Positions 1 to 11,215 of a stretch of 64,000 bases of DNA are shown in pieces (positions within the stretch are counted from its first letter, which is position 1; each line of letters begins with the position of its first letter). This DNA is from Venturia oleaginea (Eukaryota > Ascomycota > Dothideomycetes > Venturiales > Venturiaceae), in contig JABMLP010000005.1 of NCBI GenBank assembly GCA_013176395.1, forward strand, positions 992,001 through 1,056,000, given 5' to 3'. The notes beneath the pieces were generated by a model. The model had not been told where the DNA came from. It ran no database searches and saw only the letters and a list, made by a program, of their open reading frames with translations. The translations under genes were made by a program, and so were the position numbers.

Positions 1-456
1 GGCATTCTGGTTTCCCTTTCCGCAGGTAGCGAAGGCGATTTTGGTCGTTGGTACTTTCATAGTAGCGGGTATGGCGAAGGTCCCAGATCGGTCTCGAGTG
101 GTGTCGTATCAGATCCTAATCACGGTGCTGATCGTGGTTTGGGCACAAAGTAAATAGCTACCATGAGATATGAGAAAGGGAATAGTGGATAGATGATCCT
201 CTTCGGCCTCATGGTTAATCTTCTTCGCTCTCAAGTTTTGGATCCCAATAGCATCTGCAAGATTTTCCGTCCGTCCAGACATAGGAACAGCCTGTCTGAA
301 CCTCTCAAAATCCACAAACGATTTTGATTTCTGTCTTTCAGAGGGCAGTCGATGTCCCACCCATGCCACACCTCACTTCCCCAGCCAGAAAGGATCTTCC
401 ATGCCATCGACGGTTTCATCTGCCTTCTGTGATCCTTCTCCATCTACCTTCTGGCG
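1..456. other. no supported gene
   Basis: Short open frames exist on the minus strand here, but they overlap each other in different frames, have no recognisable domain and no supporting splice signals. The stretch lies 3' of the CCCH-like gene and probably holds its 3' untranslated region. Confidence 0.3.
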
Positions 457-1254
457 TCATTCCGGGCCTGAATGCTCACCTCCCAGATCGTAGAAGGCTT
501 TGACCAGTACTTCCGCCTGACCTCGGACCTCCTCGTAAATACCTCCTCGCTCATATCTTACCATATCCAGCTTCATCTGGAGCTGTCTAGCGGCACGTCG
601 CCCCTTGACCATCTCGCGTGCTGTTGCATCTGGCTGCAACGCAAGGTGCACATATCCAAGCTGTTTGTCGCTCTCGGCGTTGATGTGAAGAACTTCCCTG
701 GTGATTACCGCCTGTCTAGCTTGCCCAGTTCGTCCTTTGCGTACACTCAGATTATCATGTCCATATTGACAGCCCACCAAAAAGCATTTTCCAGTCCTCT
801 CCGCGTTCCAACAAGTTGGCAAGATGTGCACGTAGCAATCATGTTGGAACTCGTTCAAGGTGCAATTGCGGTTTCTGAAGCCTTCGCAAAGTCTGATGTC
901 TTTTTTTGAGGCCGATGATGATGGTTTACTGGAGAACAGATCTCGTGTGAAGCAAGTGCGAAGCGCGGTCAAATAGCGCTCATCTTTGTGCTGATCAGAC
1001 GCGGCGGCAGCATTGTCAATACGAAGATTCCGCTGGTCCAGTAGAGAGAATTTGTCGCTGGTAGTTGAAGTGATTTCGAAGTCGTTGCCGACGATTGCTA
1101 TGTATTGTCAGTCCTACGCTTAAGATTCCAGGTAGGACAAACCTTTGGTCGGAACAACTTTTAGATCGACCTCCTCACAAGTTCCATTGTGAAACACTCT
1201 CCCTAACGCAAGGTGAGAAGGATCCTGGAAAGGCTTGGAGGATGTCCCCATCAT
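457..1254 (-). CDS. CCCH-like zinc-finger protein, copy A
   Basis: I place two exons, 1254-1143 and 1097-457, with an intron 1142-1098 (donor GTTTGT, acceptor ATAG). The joined frame is open for 250 residues and starts at a double ATG (1254/1251). A cysteine-rich segment reads CX8CX4CX3H and ends in the signature GHDN, like a CCCH finger, which usually binds RNA. It is followed by a charged helical segment. A second gene at 50610-52217 has the same finger ending in GHDN, the same helical tail and a first exon of the same length (112 nt) and phase, so the two are paralogues about 49 kb apart in opposite orientation. The upstream first exon is not visible in a single open frame and would be missed without splicing. 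Function is not known. RNA binding is an inference from the finger alone. Confidence 0.7.
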
Positions 1255-1716
1255 TGCGAAAGTGATTGTAGTTGTGTTTTGGCAGAAAGAAGGAGAGACC
1301 AGACGTCCATCCTACATGCTAGATGCGTACCAACATTGTGGGGTCCTTACTTCCACATAGCACTCTCAACTTATAACTGGTACCGCCCAACTTCTGGATA
1401 TTTGGAAGGATTTTGCTGCCAGATCTTTGTCGACGCTTTCCGAGTTGCGAACTGACAGTCAAAGACCTGTTCGCTCTTTGCTCGCCCAACACCACAACTC
1501 GGCAGCGCCTCCACAATCCCCCAACGCCCCCTTTCTCATCTGCGACGAATCTTATGATCTCACCTGGACAGCTCGTAACCTGTACTTCAGTAACTGCTAC
1601 CATTGAAAGATCTAAAAATAGTAGCTGACAATATCTACTCTTACCCTCCTCTGTCAAAACAACCAAATCGCGTTTAGTCCATTCTCTATTCAATCTTGCG
1701 TATGTCCTTTCTCTAT
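1255..1716. other. intergenic, no supported gene
   Basis: Open frames on both strands (for example minus 1319-1720) overlap the end of the DUF7053 gene and show no family resemblance. This is probably the CCCH-like gene promoter and the DUF7053 3' region. Confidence 0.3.
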
Positions 1717-2271
1717 TCACGCCTCCACACTCAAAACATGTCCAACAAACTTCTCGTGTACCCCCCTCCAGCTCTCGTCACTCTTCCCCTTCACAGTCCC
1801 GATCAAAAGCCTCGAACACTTAAGCTCTACTTCCTCCGTCACAACCCACTCTCCCTCTCCCTCCTTCGGCTTTTCGTTGCTTATGACTCTCCACACACTC
1901 TTCTGCGCCACTCCCAAAGGCGCCTTGATTATCCATTCCACGCCATCATCCAGATCCGTAATTTCAGCGTGAAAGGAGACAGTGGTGTCCCAGAGGCCAG
2001 CTGGGAGGGTATGCATCTGATCTGTTACTTTGTAGTATTTTGTTGCTGGATTGGGAGGTTTTGATGTGTTTGTTGGAGCTGGGAGGGTTTCGTAGCTTGA
2101 GAATTCGGGATCGAGACGGATTATGATGTCGTGGTTTCGAAAGACTTTGAGGGCTTTCTCGAGGTTTGCGTTTGGGGGGAGGAGGGTTCGATGGGACCAG
2201 GTTGCTTTGGTATTGAGGACTATTTTGTTAGCTAGGATCTGAATCTGGGAAGTGAATAGCTAACAAGACAT
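1717..2271 (-). CDS. DUF7053 domain protein
   Basis: A seven-base first exon (2271-2265, ATG plus two codons) is joined over a 45-nt intron (2264-2220, branch-like CTAAC just before the AATAG acceptor) to a main exon 2219-1717, giving 169 residues beginning MSFLNTKATW. The order of motifs matches the fungal DUF7053 family: an N-terminal block ending KVFRNHDIIIRLDP, a central block with MHTLPAGLWDTTVSF, then a tail with the EEVELKCSRLL block. The length is normal for the family, which has a START/polyketide-cyclase-like fold by family annotation and no known reaction. A gene caller that requires a long first exon would begin wrongly at the internal Met at 2016. The gene is divergent from the recombinase at 2868, with about 600 nt of shared upstream sequence. 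Confidence 0.8.
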
Positions 2272-2867
2272 TTTGTGCAGTATATCGTGCAGTATGATTA
2301 GATCAAAGTGCTAGAAGGTATCGGGGTATATGGATTCAGTATTCAGGAGATTGGTATCTCAAACCTTTGGTTATGGGAGCATCTTGAAACGCTACATGGT
2401 TGAAATGGAGGTGGACAACTTCAACCCCGACGGTAGACCATTGAACTGCTTAGTTATCGAATTCGATCCCAACTGAACATGGTATCGTTGAGATCGGGAG
2501 CGATGATAAGTATTAAAGCATGCCAGGGCCAGGTAATTGATGAAGTGCTATTCACTACTGCAAATTGTACTCTTCGGCCGAAAACCTTGAATCTCGAAAT
2601 GGGTAATGTATTGTACTGGAAAGTAATATTTACATGTTACCAGAAGTAAGATATGGAAAACGCAAATCATGAAAAATGAGTTTTAGTTTCAGTCACAGGA
2701 TCAACAGGGATGCGCCTTGGCGTACTGCTGGACACGATGACCTGGCGCTCAAGGTCAATGCATTGTTGCTCTGTCATCATGTTATCGTATGAACTCCAAC
2801 TTGTAGAATATAAGATGTATGTGATAGTGACTAGAGACGAATTACGATATCAAAACACCCTTTTCTT
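2272..2867. other. intergenic, divergent promoter region
   Basis: The sequence is AT-rich and lies between the DUF7053 gene (-) and the recombinase (+). No convincing ORF. If the recombinase is a Starship captain, the 5' end of the element should lie in or upstream of this stretch, but I could not recognise a terminal repeat or target site by eye. Confidence 0.4.
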
Positions 2868-5800
2868 ATGGCTACCTTACAATCAACCTTAACCGCCGCC
2901 GCCGCCCAAAAACGGCGGGATACTCTTCGAGCTCAAAGAATCGCCATACTACAAACTTCAGAGCAAGCCAACCTCCAGAAACGATTCTCGCGGAATGTCA
3001 ATCCAGCCGCAGCGGCGACTCAGAGAGAATATGATCTTGTCGAGCGCCTCTTCAAAGAGTATGTTGTTCAAGGTCTAATATTAACAAAATTTGATAAACC
3101 TAACAAATGCCTAGATTTCTCGCCACCGAGTCTGGATATACTTACCAAAATGTTCATGAGCTGCTTTCTGAAGGCATCCAACCTCTTGTACCAGACCTCT
3201 TGAAAAATCTTGTCAGATGGTACGCCATGTCAAGTAAGGGACGGCTGGGAGATCTACCTACCCTAACCACGTGTATCAACTTTGTACACAAAGTTTCTAC
3301 CGTCGTTGCGCGACTTACCGGCACGATTACGCCTCAGAATTATCTTGATAATGTCACTGGAGTATGTGGAAACTCGTAATTCAACGTGGTTTTCACTAAC
3401 GACCTGATTAGTTCCTACGCAGCTCCCACATGGTGAATCTCGGTGTTCGAGATGTCGACAACGCAGAGAATCGGAAAAGGGCCGGTATTTGCGACCTGGA
3501 CGCCCTTTTGAAACAGTTCTGGCTGAATGAAGTTGGAAGTTTCGTACATGGCCGGCAAATTCTACAGATGCCGTTTGTCTTCCTACTACCCACTACTCAG
3601 TCTCGCGACCTGGGGCCATCTTAAGTACAAGCATCTACAAGACAGTTGGGCTCCGCTATGAAGTAAGCCTGCTCAACTCTTGATTCATTATTTGGACTTA
3701 TTTTGCACAATATGTTTCTCTCTATGTCGATAGAAGAGCTGATGGATCAATCTTTCGAAGGGCTGCCATTCGATTCAACCACAGAAAGGGCGAGAAGGGC
3801 ACACACGAATGGTAGTCTTTTCCGCCGCCCTAGAATCGAGATATGTGGCTAAATAATTATTCGTCAAGATCCAGACTCAGATTTCTGAGCAGCAAGGCTC
3901 TTCCTTTGCTCATTGTGCTCTTACACTCTTGTTGGGATTGGCACTCGCTGACGACGTAATAGAGGGCATTTCTACCCCAGAACAATTATTCACATTTCAT
4001 CCACTTCCGGGAAGTAATGCAGCACGGCCGATTCGTTTCAAGCCAGCGATGAAAGGCGAATACTTGCTACGGCAACAGCGTGACAAAGCAAGGCCTCTTG
4101 CCTACGCCAGTTTCACTAATTTTCTCAAAGATCTTTGCCATAAGCTGGGCTATGCAAGGGCGCTCACATGCTACGATATTCGTCGATATTGCGCAGATCA
4201 ACTCAACGGTATGCTACCACCTGGTCGAACATTACTGGCTAGGCTAACATGCTTCAGAATTTACCGGAGCAGACATGCGCATGAAGGTCATGGGCCATAG
4301 TGACAATGCGGTTTCCCGGGATCATTACCAGAGCCGAATGATTGCAGTCGACGTTCAAGGCATCATCCTACGCGGTGTTCAGGATCCAGCACTCAATATT
4401 GACAAATTGACTCGAGTTGAACGAGGAGTCAGATCTCCAACTCACTTGCCCCTAGATATAGAAAGAGCTGTAGAGCAAAGGTTGGCTCTTATCCCCGAAG
4501 GCACAAAGTTGTACTGGTCGGAAAAAAGGAAAATTCTCAAGCACGAGACCTCTCAATTCTATGCGAGGTGGCATGCCATGAATATGACAGAGCTACCTCC
4601 TGGAAGAGATCCATCATCACTTATTCCCGACTCAGCCGAATTTCTTAGAGATCTTGCCCATAATGATACTATCAGTAGTCTGATTCGAGAGCGATACACG
4701 CCAGAATATGATCACATCTCAACGATGGATCACACGAATGACTACTACCGCGCAGACAAGATTCAGCTTCTGAAGAATCTTGTACGATTTGCCCAGAACG
4801 GCCCTACCCAGGAGCTTCTCTACTATCCCAACGAGCGTCCGATCGAGACTAGGATTACAACAGATCTACATCTCCAATGTCCCTACTGTAGACTCGACCT
4901 CTCAAGTTATTTCAGTTCTTTTCATTTAAGTTTGCGTTTAGCTTATGCTTCTAGCATGAAAGAAAGACGACATCAACCCGTTCATATACACATATGTGCC
5001 GGTAAATCCCACCAGCAACTACACTTAAGGTGGAGCCCAGAATATTGTCACCGGTGCAACATTTGGTTTGGTGATCGGGGATCGTATCAACGCCATTGCC
5101 AAAACCATTTTCTCGGACTGGACCACTTCTGTGGACTCATTCGGAAAGGCTCGACCACTATTGTTTCAGGACGATGCCCCTTCTGCCTATCAATAAGTGA
5201 AAGTAAACTGCCATGGGATTGTCGACTTCGCGAATTTCCCAATCTCGCAAAGTTCTTGAAACACCTCCGAGAACATCTACATGCGGTATTTGGCCAGCAA
5301 ATACTCTGCCCTCACCTACTCTGCTCGTCTGACCATAGTTACTCAACAGAGGAGCTCATGACGTATTTCTACAACTTCCACGGCATCCAACATGCCAAGC
5401 AGTGTATCCGACCCGTCTTTGGTCAGTTAAAGATGTCTCAGAACTCCACACCGTCACCGCCACGTTCTTCACTCGTTTCAGACAGCGACGCTAGTATTGT
5501 AAGTTCTTCAGAACTATCTCTCGAAAACACCCAACACGTGGATGTCTCCGAATTGACCGCTTTACCTGCCGCTTCGATAAGTTCTTCTAGAGATGGTGAC
5601 GATGCTCATCGTAGACTTTGTATGGACCCTCACCTCAAGAACACCCACTTGGACGATGACTCGGGTATGACCAGTATCTCTCCCGAACCACAGGTACCTG
5701 CCATGTCCGGATGTACCCCGAGGACCATTGACGCCTGCAGTACACTTCCTTTCAACCCTGTACCCGAACAATTTGATGTCACAGAAACGCCCGGCTCCTT

Positions 5801-6107
5801 ACTCAAACCACACACACCTACTATTGTTAAACGTTCTTGTAGCGATGGATCCGCGCGTCTTCTTGCAACTCACAACAAGAAGCCACGTCCTGAATCAAGC
5901 AGTCCAACGGATTACTCTCTTCTTGGCGTCGCGCTTACCTTTGAGCAGAACAACGTAGGAAGCAATTGCTCTATAAATCCTATGCAGACTCCCAAAAGTA
6001 CGCGAACATTACAGCAAGTTCCACCAGACGAACCAGTTGAACACTCAGGGGCGAAGAATTCAAGAGAGATGGCATGGAGAGCGACGAAGAAGATTCGCAG
6101 GAGCTAA
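2868..6107 (+). pseudogene. DUF3435 tyrosine recombinase (Starship-captain type), degenerate
   Basis: Exons: 2868-3058, 3115-3361, 3412 onward, with a last intron 4209-4257 (GTATGC...TTCAG), then open to 6107. The N-terminal part (FLATESGYTYQ, LTTCINFVHKV) and the catalytic part (CYDIRRYCADQLN, then MGHSDNAV and DHYQSR) match DUF3435 recombinases. The Arg of IRRY, the His of MGHS and the Tyr of DHYQ are plausible catalytic residues. After about 4870 come C2H2-like fingers (CHRCNIWF...H-x3-H) and a long Ser/Pro/Asp-rich tail. Between 3590 and 3860 the frame breaks: a shift is needed near 3590 to reach the block SRPGAI, another near 3660-3800, and an in-frame TAA lies at 3854-3856 directly before the conserved block ending LGLALADDVIEG. 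The 610-residue 3' part is intact. Captains sit at the 5' edge of Starships and point inward, which here would be to the right. Confidence 0.75.
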
Positions 6108-6633
6108 AATCCATTGTATCTATTCTATTATGTCTTCCTCAAGAAGTTAGAGAGCCATTGCTTCCATTTGCTAGTTATCTCTTGTATCCAATTCTTAGCC
6201 TGGTGTCTGTCCCGTTTCTTCTCAGGGATAATAAAATGCATTGCATCAGGGTATGGCGTCCTTGGCATAGCTCTGTATTGGAAAGTATCAACGGCGCGTA
6301 CAAATTGGACAGTCGGCATCTTAGCTCCTCGACCTGTAGTAACGTCTGTAGCTCCTCTTTATCAATTTTGTCGCGTCGACAATTTCTCACATCTATTACC
6401 ATCATCATTGTTCTTGTTAATTTGTTCAATTCGCAGTTTTGAGGCTTAGTATTGTATTTTTGAAAACTTGCTTTTTGAGAAAGCAGTGGTGGAAATTGCA
6501 GTTCTGGCATTTTACGGTGGTAGGGCATCTTCCATGGCATTTATACCCACAATATGTGCTCGCCTCCTCGTATTCTCCCCCAAGTCAGCATTAAAATGCC
6601 TCACTCCCGAAAAGTCAAGTTTTGCCCTGGTTA
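6108..6633. other. intergenic between recombinase and Tc1 element
   Basis: AT-rich sequence with short overlapping ORFs in three frames and no recognisable product. It ends at the TA target site of the Tc1/mariner element. Confidence 0.4.
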
Positions 6634-6635
6634 TA

Positions 6636-6661
6636 CAGTACTAGGGCAAAAGTTTCCGTAC
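6636..6661 (+). repeat. left terminal inverted repeat of Tc1 element
   Basis: It begins CAGTACTAGGGCAAAAG and is complementary, with few mismatches and a small length difference, to the right end at 7954-7978. Confidence 0.85.
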
Positions 6662-6725
6662 AATTAAGCGAAAACGCGAAATCTACACCTCTCATTTTTT
6701 AACACATTATCTTTGCACTACCATT

Positions 6726-7820
6726 ATGCCACCTCAACGAAAGCCATTGACTCCTATAAACCCGCAGAGGCTTCCTAATCATCGTCTTACTCCATATCAA
6801 CGCGGCAAAATTGATGCGCAGCGTGAAGCCGGGCTCAGTTTAGGCGCAATTGCGGCGCTACAAAAACCACCGCGTTCCACCATCCAATACAGCCTTGAAA
6901 AGGCCCCATTACGCCAGAACGGCGAATTCCTACCTTCCAGCGGCCGGCCACGCTCGTATACAGACCGAGATGAACGATCTCTGTTACGCATTATACGTAC
7001 GCAGCCTAAGTTAACGTACGAGGAGGTCAAAAGACAGGCTTGCATCGATTTTTCGAAGGATACCATCAGGAGGATATTGAAAGAGTACGGAATCGCAAAT
7101 TGGAGGTCTGCAAGGCGCCCTTTCCTCACACAGGTACATGCTGACGCCAGGAAGCTCTGGGCAGAGCAGCACATGTCGTGGAAAGCTGAAGATTGGGCGA
7201 AGATTATATGGTCTGACGAGTGCTCAGTTTAGCGAGGGACCGGCAAGGCAAGAACATGGTGTTTTCGTACACCAGGACAAAAATGGGAGACCTCAATGAT
7301 TGATACCTATAAGAAGGGTAAAGGAGTGTCTATCATGATTTGGGCATGCTTCTCTGGCCAAGTAGGGCGCTCTGAATTGTACATTCTTAAGCGTGACCTA
7401 GAGAGCAAGCGTCAAGGCTACTCTACGAACTCGTATATCAAGTTACTCGACGAAATGCTACCTACAGTATACGAACCGGGCCTTGAATTTATGCAGGATA
7501 ACGCGCCTATCCACAAAGCCAAAAAGACTACAGTCTGGTTTAAGGAAAACCTCATTCCACTACAAGATGCGCCGCCCTACAGTCCTGATATGAACCCGAT
7601 TGAAAACCTCTGGCGGAGGCTCAAGGAATTGGTCTACAAAGTGGAACCTATGATTGAATACGTTACTGGCGGTGTAGACGATATACGAGAGGTTCTAGGA
7701 GAAGCACTTATTAAGGCCTGGCGGCTTATTGAACAACATTATTTTGATGCTGTACTTGAGTCAATGCCAAGGAGGGTTGAGGCATTACTGGCGGCAGATG
7801 GTTGGCACACAAAATACTAA
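6726..7820 (+). pseudogene. Tc1/mariner transposase, one nonsense codon
   Basis: The frame runs from ATG at 6726 to the stop at 7820, interrupted only by TAG at 7230-7232. The N-terminal half holds helix-turn-helix DNA-binding regions (LTPYQRGKIDAQREAG, then SGRPRSYTDRDE). The catalytic part has the first Asp in IWSDECSV, the second in FMQDNAPIH and the Glu in MNPIENLW. The 34-residue spacing of the last two is the DD34E pattern of Tc1 transposases. The nonsense codon falls three codons after the first catalytic Asp, so any product is inactive unless the stop is read through. Downstream the frame continues without a shift to GWHTKY. The copy is therefore dead by a single base change. Confidence 0.9.
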
Positions 7821-7953
7821 ATAGCTCACTGAATGGCTCATTTTGTAGCCCTGGTATTACTGTACATTATACGAGAATATGAGCGAAAATGATCGCGTTG
7901 AAAGCGCGATAATGTAATTACAAGAATCATCATTTTTTGAGCGATCTCGGCTG

Positions 7954-7978
7954 TACGGAAACTTGTGCGACCCTACTG
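7954..7978 (-). repeat. right terminal inverted repeat of Tc1 element
   Basis: It ends CCCTACTG followed by the TA duplication, and matches the left end in inverse orientation through the block GTACGGAAAC. Confidence 0.85.
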
Positions 7979-7980
7979 TA

Positions 7981-8839
7981 CATGCCACTCTTTAAACATC
8001 TCCGACCCTCAAAGGCCATCTGAAAATTTCCCGAACGTCTATCACGCTTAATCTTCGCAGTGAGCTTGTTGAAGCATGCAAATCGCTAGTATCTTCTGCT
8101 GGCTGTTGGAAACACTACCATTTTGCACGCGTCTGGGCCGTCGAGAAAACTTGGGTGGGGAAGTAGATAATTGTGAAGACGAGTATGAGTTTAAGAGTGA
8201 AGAAGACGATCAACTCCTAGACCTAGACCAATATTGCGATTTTACAAGTACATACTAAACACCAAAGGCTCAAAGAGCTAAGTTGGTATCCTAAGCTTCG
8301 AAGATATCTGGGAATTTAATAGTCATTCGGACTCACGAGGTAAGATGTGGATTGACCTGGCAATCTGACTGGACGCATTGAAGCAAATAAGTAACAATCT
8401 ATTTCTGTTACCATTATGACTGCCAATCCTTGAATTGTCGTTCAGTGATAGCTGAAAAGATCACGTTGTGATATCTGAGGCTTTCTGTAAGACTAATCAT
8501 CGCATATCCCAGCTGTCGCTATCTCGATCGTGATCAAATATTGTTTGTTACCCGCATTTTATTAGACTAATCTTCAGGCATCTGAGCACCAATTACATGG
8601 CCGAGAGGTACTTCAAGGCCCCATTCTGAACCGCCGTCGCCTCAAATTTTTCAAGCCTTTTAATTCATGGAGAGACTGCAGTGAAGTGAAGAGAAAGTCG
8701 GATGAGACGCCGGCCACATCGCTGCCATCGATCCTGAATTCTCGGTTCGTGGATTCTTTCGGTATTCCATCTCAAGAGACTGTCAGGACAAGCCTTCGAC
8801 AGGCTCCTCGGAGAATCTAGCCCGAGAGCCATGATATTT
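7981..8839. other. intergenic, no supported gene
   Basis: A 60-codon frame at 8076-8258 with an acidic tail has no recognisable relatives and no clear promoter or splice context. Sequence joined across the Tc1 element does not give a convincing disrupted gene. The right part is the 3' flank of the ISG12-like gene. Confidence 0.3.
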
Positions 8840-10230
8840 TCAGACACCTTCATTCTTTTTCGAAGCTCGGAAGAAGGCGATAAGCGAGCCGTAAGAGACG
8901 CCGGCAGGGGTATGTTGCGCAGTCGTATAGCTGAATGGCCAGAGCGGTGCGGGTGTTCCTGGACTTGATCAGCAAAATTGGCCTCCAGTCATTTACACTG
9001 AGAACCTACCTTCAAATGGGCACTCGGTAAAGCCAAGCGCCTCGATGAGTGAAGGGATCATGATGCTCAGCATGCCAAGATCGATGATGAAGGGGTCCAA
9101 TGATCCCTCTCCACGGCGCGTGGAGGAGGTTGGTCTCGGTGCTACTACGAAGAAACCCATAGCGACGGCGGTGGCGGATACCTTGTCGTGGACCTCCTTC
9201 ATTCGTCCATCTCGTTCGAGTTCATTGTAATAGTAGTCCTCATCAAAGGTATCGAGAAGAATTTGAGCGAGAGAGTCGGTCCATTTGATGCCGTTCAACG
9301 CTTTGTCCAGAGCATCGCGAGATTTGGCGCAGAACAATTCGGTCAGGATATGACGGTCGACGAGACTGTATTCGGCATCAACGCGTGTGAATTCCCAACC
9401 GATGGTGTAGATGTGCTCTCCATCGACGTACTTTTGCCAGACATAATCGCCGAATGTCTCATCGACTGCTGCTTTATCGACGAAAGCAGTGTTACCAAGG
9501 CGCATTCCGATCTTCTGAAGGAAGGAGAACAGAGAGCCGTATGGAACATCCCCATACAGTGACTGCCACCATGCTGCGAACGATCCTAACACTTGTCAGT
9601 AGATCTCCCTCGTCAGTAATCATAGAGAATCTGCATACCTTCGACCGGTCCCAGCTCTGCGAAGCCTAGCGCAGCAATGGCCCATGGCACCAGATACTCC
9701 AAGATACAGATGGCGATGAGCGTGGTGACGACAGCGGTCAGGACCGGATGTTCGTGAACGAAGTCCTCGACTTGAGGCGCCACTTTCTCGTAGGTCTCTC
9801 TCACGGCTCCGCCCATGGCCCTGCCCGAGTTGATGGCACCGATGAGACTATCAAGAATATGGCGCGCAAGTGTCTCGGTCCAATCTTCAACGCGGAACTC
9901 GTCAGACAGTGACTCAGGAGTGTCGGCTGCGTACAGGCGGCTCACGATGTCTTTCGCAGTATTTTTCTCATTGTCGGACCAATTGTTATTTCCATTGAGG
10001 TAGCGCGGTAGCGGCGCATGTGAGACGTGATCGACAGTGCTCTCCGATTCGTTTGCATGAGCTTTGGAGTTGAAGGTGTGGTATACGGAAGTGGTGAAGC
10101 AGTCATTCAGAGGCTGCTTTTTGAGAAACGGCTGGAGAGGTGGGTCAGACTCGTCGCTGTAGTCGATCTTGCTGTAGATGGCGTCGTCTTCACCATTGAA
10201 GCAGCAGAAAACTGCTCTAATGATATCCAT
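8840..10230 (-). CDS. ISG12/IFI6-like membrane protein with duplicated module
   Basis: Three exons: 10230-9639, 9585-9011 and 8958-8840, with introns 9638-9586 (GTATGC...TTAG) and 9010-8959 (GTAGGT...CCAG). Both introns cut a Gly codon in phase 1 at the same motif (ALGFAELGPVEG and ALGFTECPFEG). Each is followed by a GS-rich segment (SFAAWWQSLYGDVPYGSLF, and GVSYGSLIAFF). This hydrophobic Gly/Ala-rich pattern is the interferon-inducible 6-16/ISG12 type domain, also found in fungi, which in animals acts at mitochondrial or other internal membranes. The helix before each module also recurs (WTETLARHILD, WTDSLAQILLD), so the gene carries an internal duplication of helix plus ISG12 module. I start at MDIIRAVFCC because the open frame above it is unlike the family. 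The fungal role is unknown. Confidence 0.7.
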
Positions 10231-10630
10231 GTTGTTGTGTTGGTTCGACGTATTGTTATTGAGTGACTGTGGTTTTGGGTCAGAAAAGAGACGACGTGAG
10301 ATGACCTTCACTATTAATACTGTAATGTTAACTACTTCTAGCGGAATTTTGATGACATTGGGCACCTGACATTGAAAGAAGGGTAACACCGGGTTTCTTA
10401 CGAAGATGATCGTTCTATGTCGCGACTTAACTGCTGTTATTACACTCTCTTGCACCTTTACACCGCTGTTCTTATCACAATCTAGGGTAGTCAGTGTCTA
10501 TCAAATCTTCAACATCTAATCCAGCACTAATCCGAGTGTCCATCTAGGTCGATATCGTTCATCCCAGTCCAAGTCTTCATCTCGCCACTATAATGTCCAA
10601 GTCTTCCCCATCGCTCTGTGATCTGCCTTT
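10231..10630. other. intergenic, promoter of the ISG12-like gene
   Basis: The minus-strand frame of the downstream gene stays open to 10455, but this upstream part is low in codon bias and probably untranslated leader. No other feature seen. Confidence 0.3.
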
Positions 10631-11215
10631 CTATTGGCCACCAGACTCAAGTCCATGCAGATATTTGTAGAAGAGGCGGTACGGAATATTCGAGTAGGTA
10701 CGCTGCCAAACCGCCGCGAAAGAATCTGCAATAAATTAGCACACAGCCTTTCGCATAGATCAAGATCACAGACCCGCAGTTGGCTCGGCCTCCTCGAAGC
10801 CCAATGCCGCAACAGCCTCTGGCATAACGATCGTCAGCATTTCAAGCGCCGTGACAGACGTGCCTGCGGAAATCAAGTTGGGGTATTCGCGATCAATCCT
10901 GCCCAGCTTCGCAACATCATGCGCTTTCTGCATCGCTTTGTCCCACACAAGCACAACTCCGGCACCGGCATTGAGTTGTCGGACGAGACCATCGAAGAGC
11001 TGGCGAGCCATGGCTTCATTCCAACCGCCGATCGGAAGTTGAGACGAGACTTTGCGACGGAGGACAGCAGTGCTGCTGCTTCTGTGCATAATGTGGAGCA
11101 TTTTTTTTGCAATTTCCTGGTCGGGGTGGACGCGCATTATCGGAGTGGTTCCTGTCGCGTCAGATTTTGTCGCGGTAGAGGTTTTGTCGCTCTTGACGAA
11201 GGGAAAGTTTGGCAT
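10631..11215 (-). CDS. ISG12/IFI6-like membrane protein, single module
   Basis: Two exons, 11215-10774 and 10725-10631, with a 48-nt intron (donor GTCTGT, branch GCTAAT, acceptor GCAG) give 178 residues. The C-terminal half has the family pattern: helix with GWNEAMARQLFDGLV, a hydrophobic run ending AVAALGFEEAEPTA, the phase-1 intron at the family position, then SFAAVWQRTYSNIPYRLFY. It is a tandem neighbour and paralogue of the gene at 8840-10230 on the same strand, and it shows the ancestral single-module form. The last exon is too short to appear as an ORF. By analogy with the family it is a small membrane protein, and function in fungi is not established. Confidence 0.7.

Larger units (their letters stand above)
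6636..7978 (+). mobile_element. Tc1/mariner DNA transposon, complete
   Basis: A 1343-bp element bounded by inverted repeats of about 25 bp (left 6636-6661, right 7954-7978; shared core GTTTCCGTAC at the inner end). It is flanked by the dinucleotide TA on both sides (6634-6635 and 7979-7980), the target duplication of this superfamily. The length is typical for Tc1-like elements. It encodes one transposase on the plus strand. Both ends and the duplication are intact, which suggests a fairly recent insertion. Confidence 0.9.

Noticed and set aside
1319..1720. 133-codon minus frame overlapping the DUF7053 end
   Set aside because: No family resemblance, overlaps a well supported gene end, and the codons read as chance.
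2272..2867. Starship 5' terminal repeat or target site upstream of the captain
   Set aside because: I could not see a repeat matched elsewhere in the window. Needs alignment to a second genome.
8915..8965. tRNA-like string near GTATAGCTGAATGGCCAGAG
   Set aside because: It lies inside the third exon of the ISG12-like gene, and no cloverleaf with a T-arm could be drawn.
9045..9670. Plus-strand frames antisense to the ISG12-like gene
   Set aside because: They are shadows of the minus-strand exons, which have matching splice sites and family motifs.
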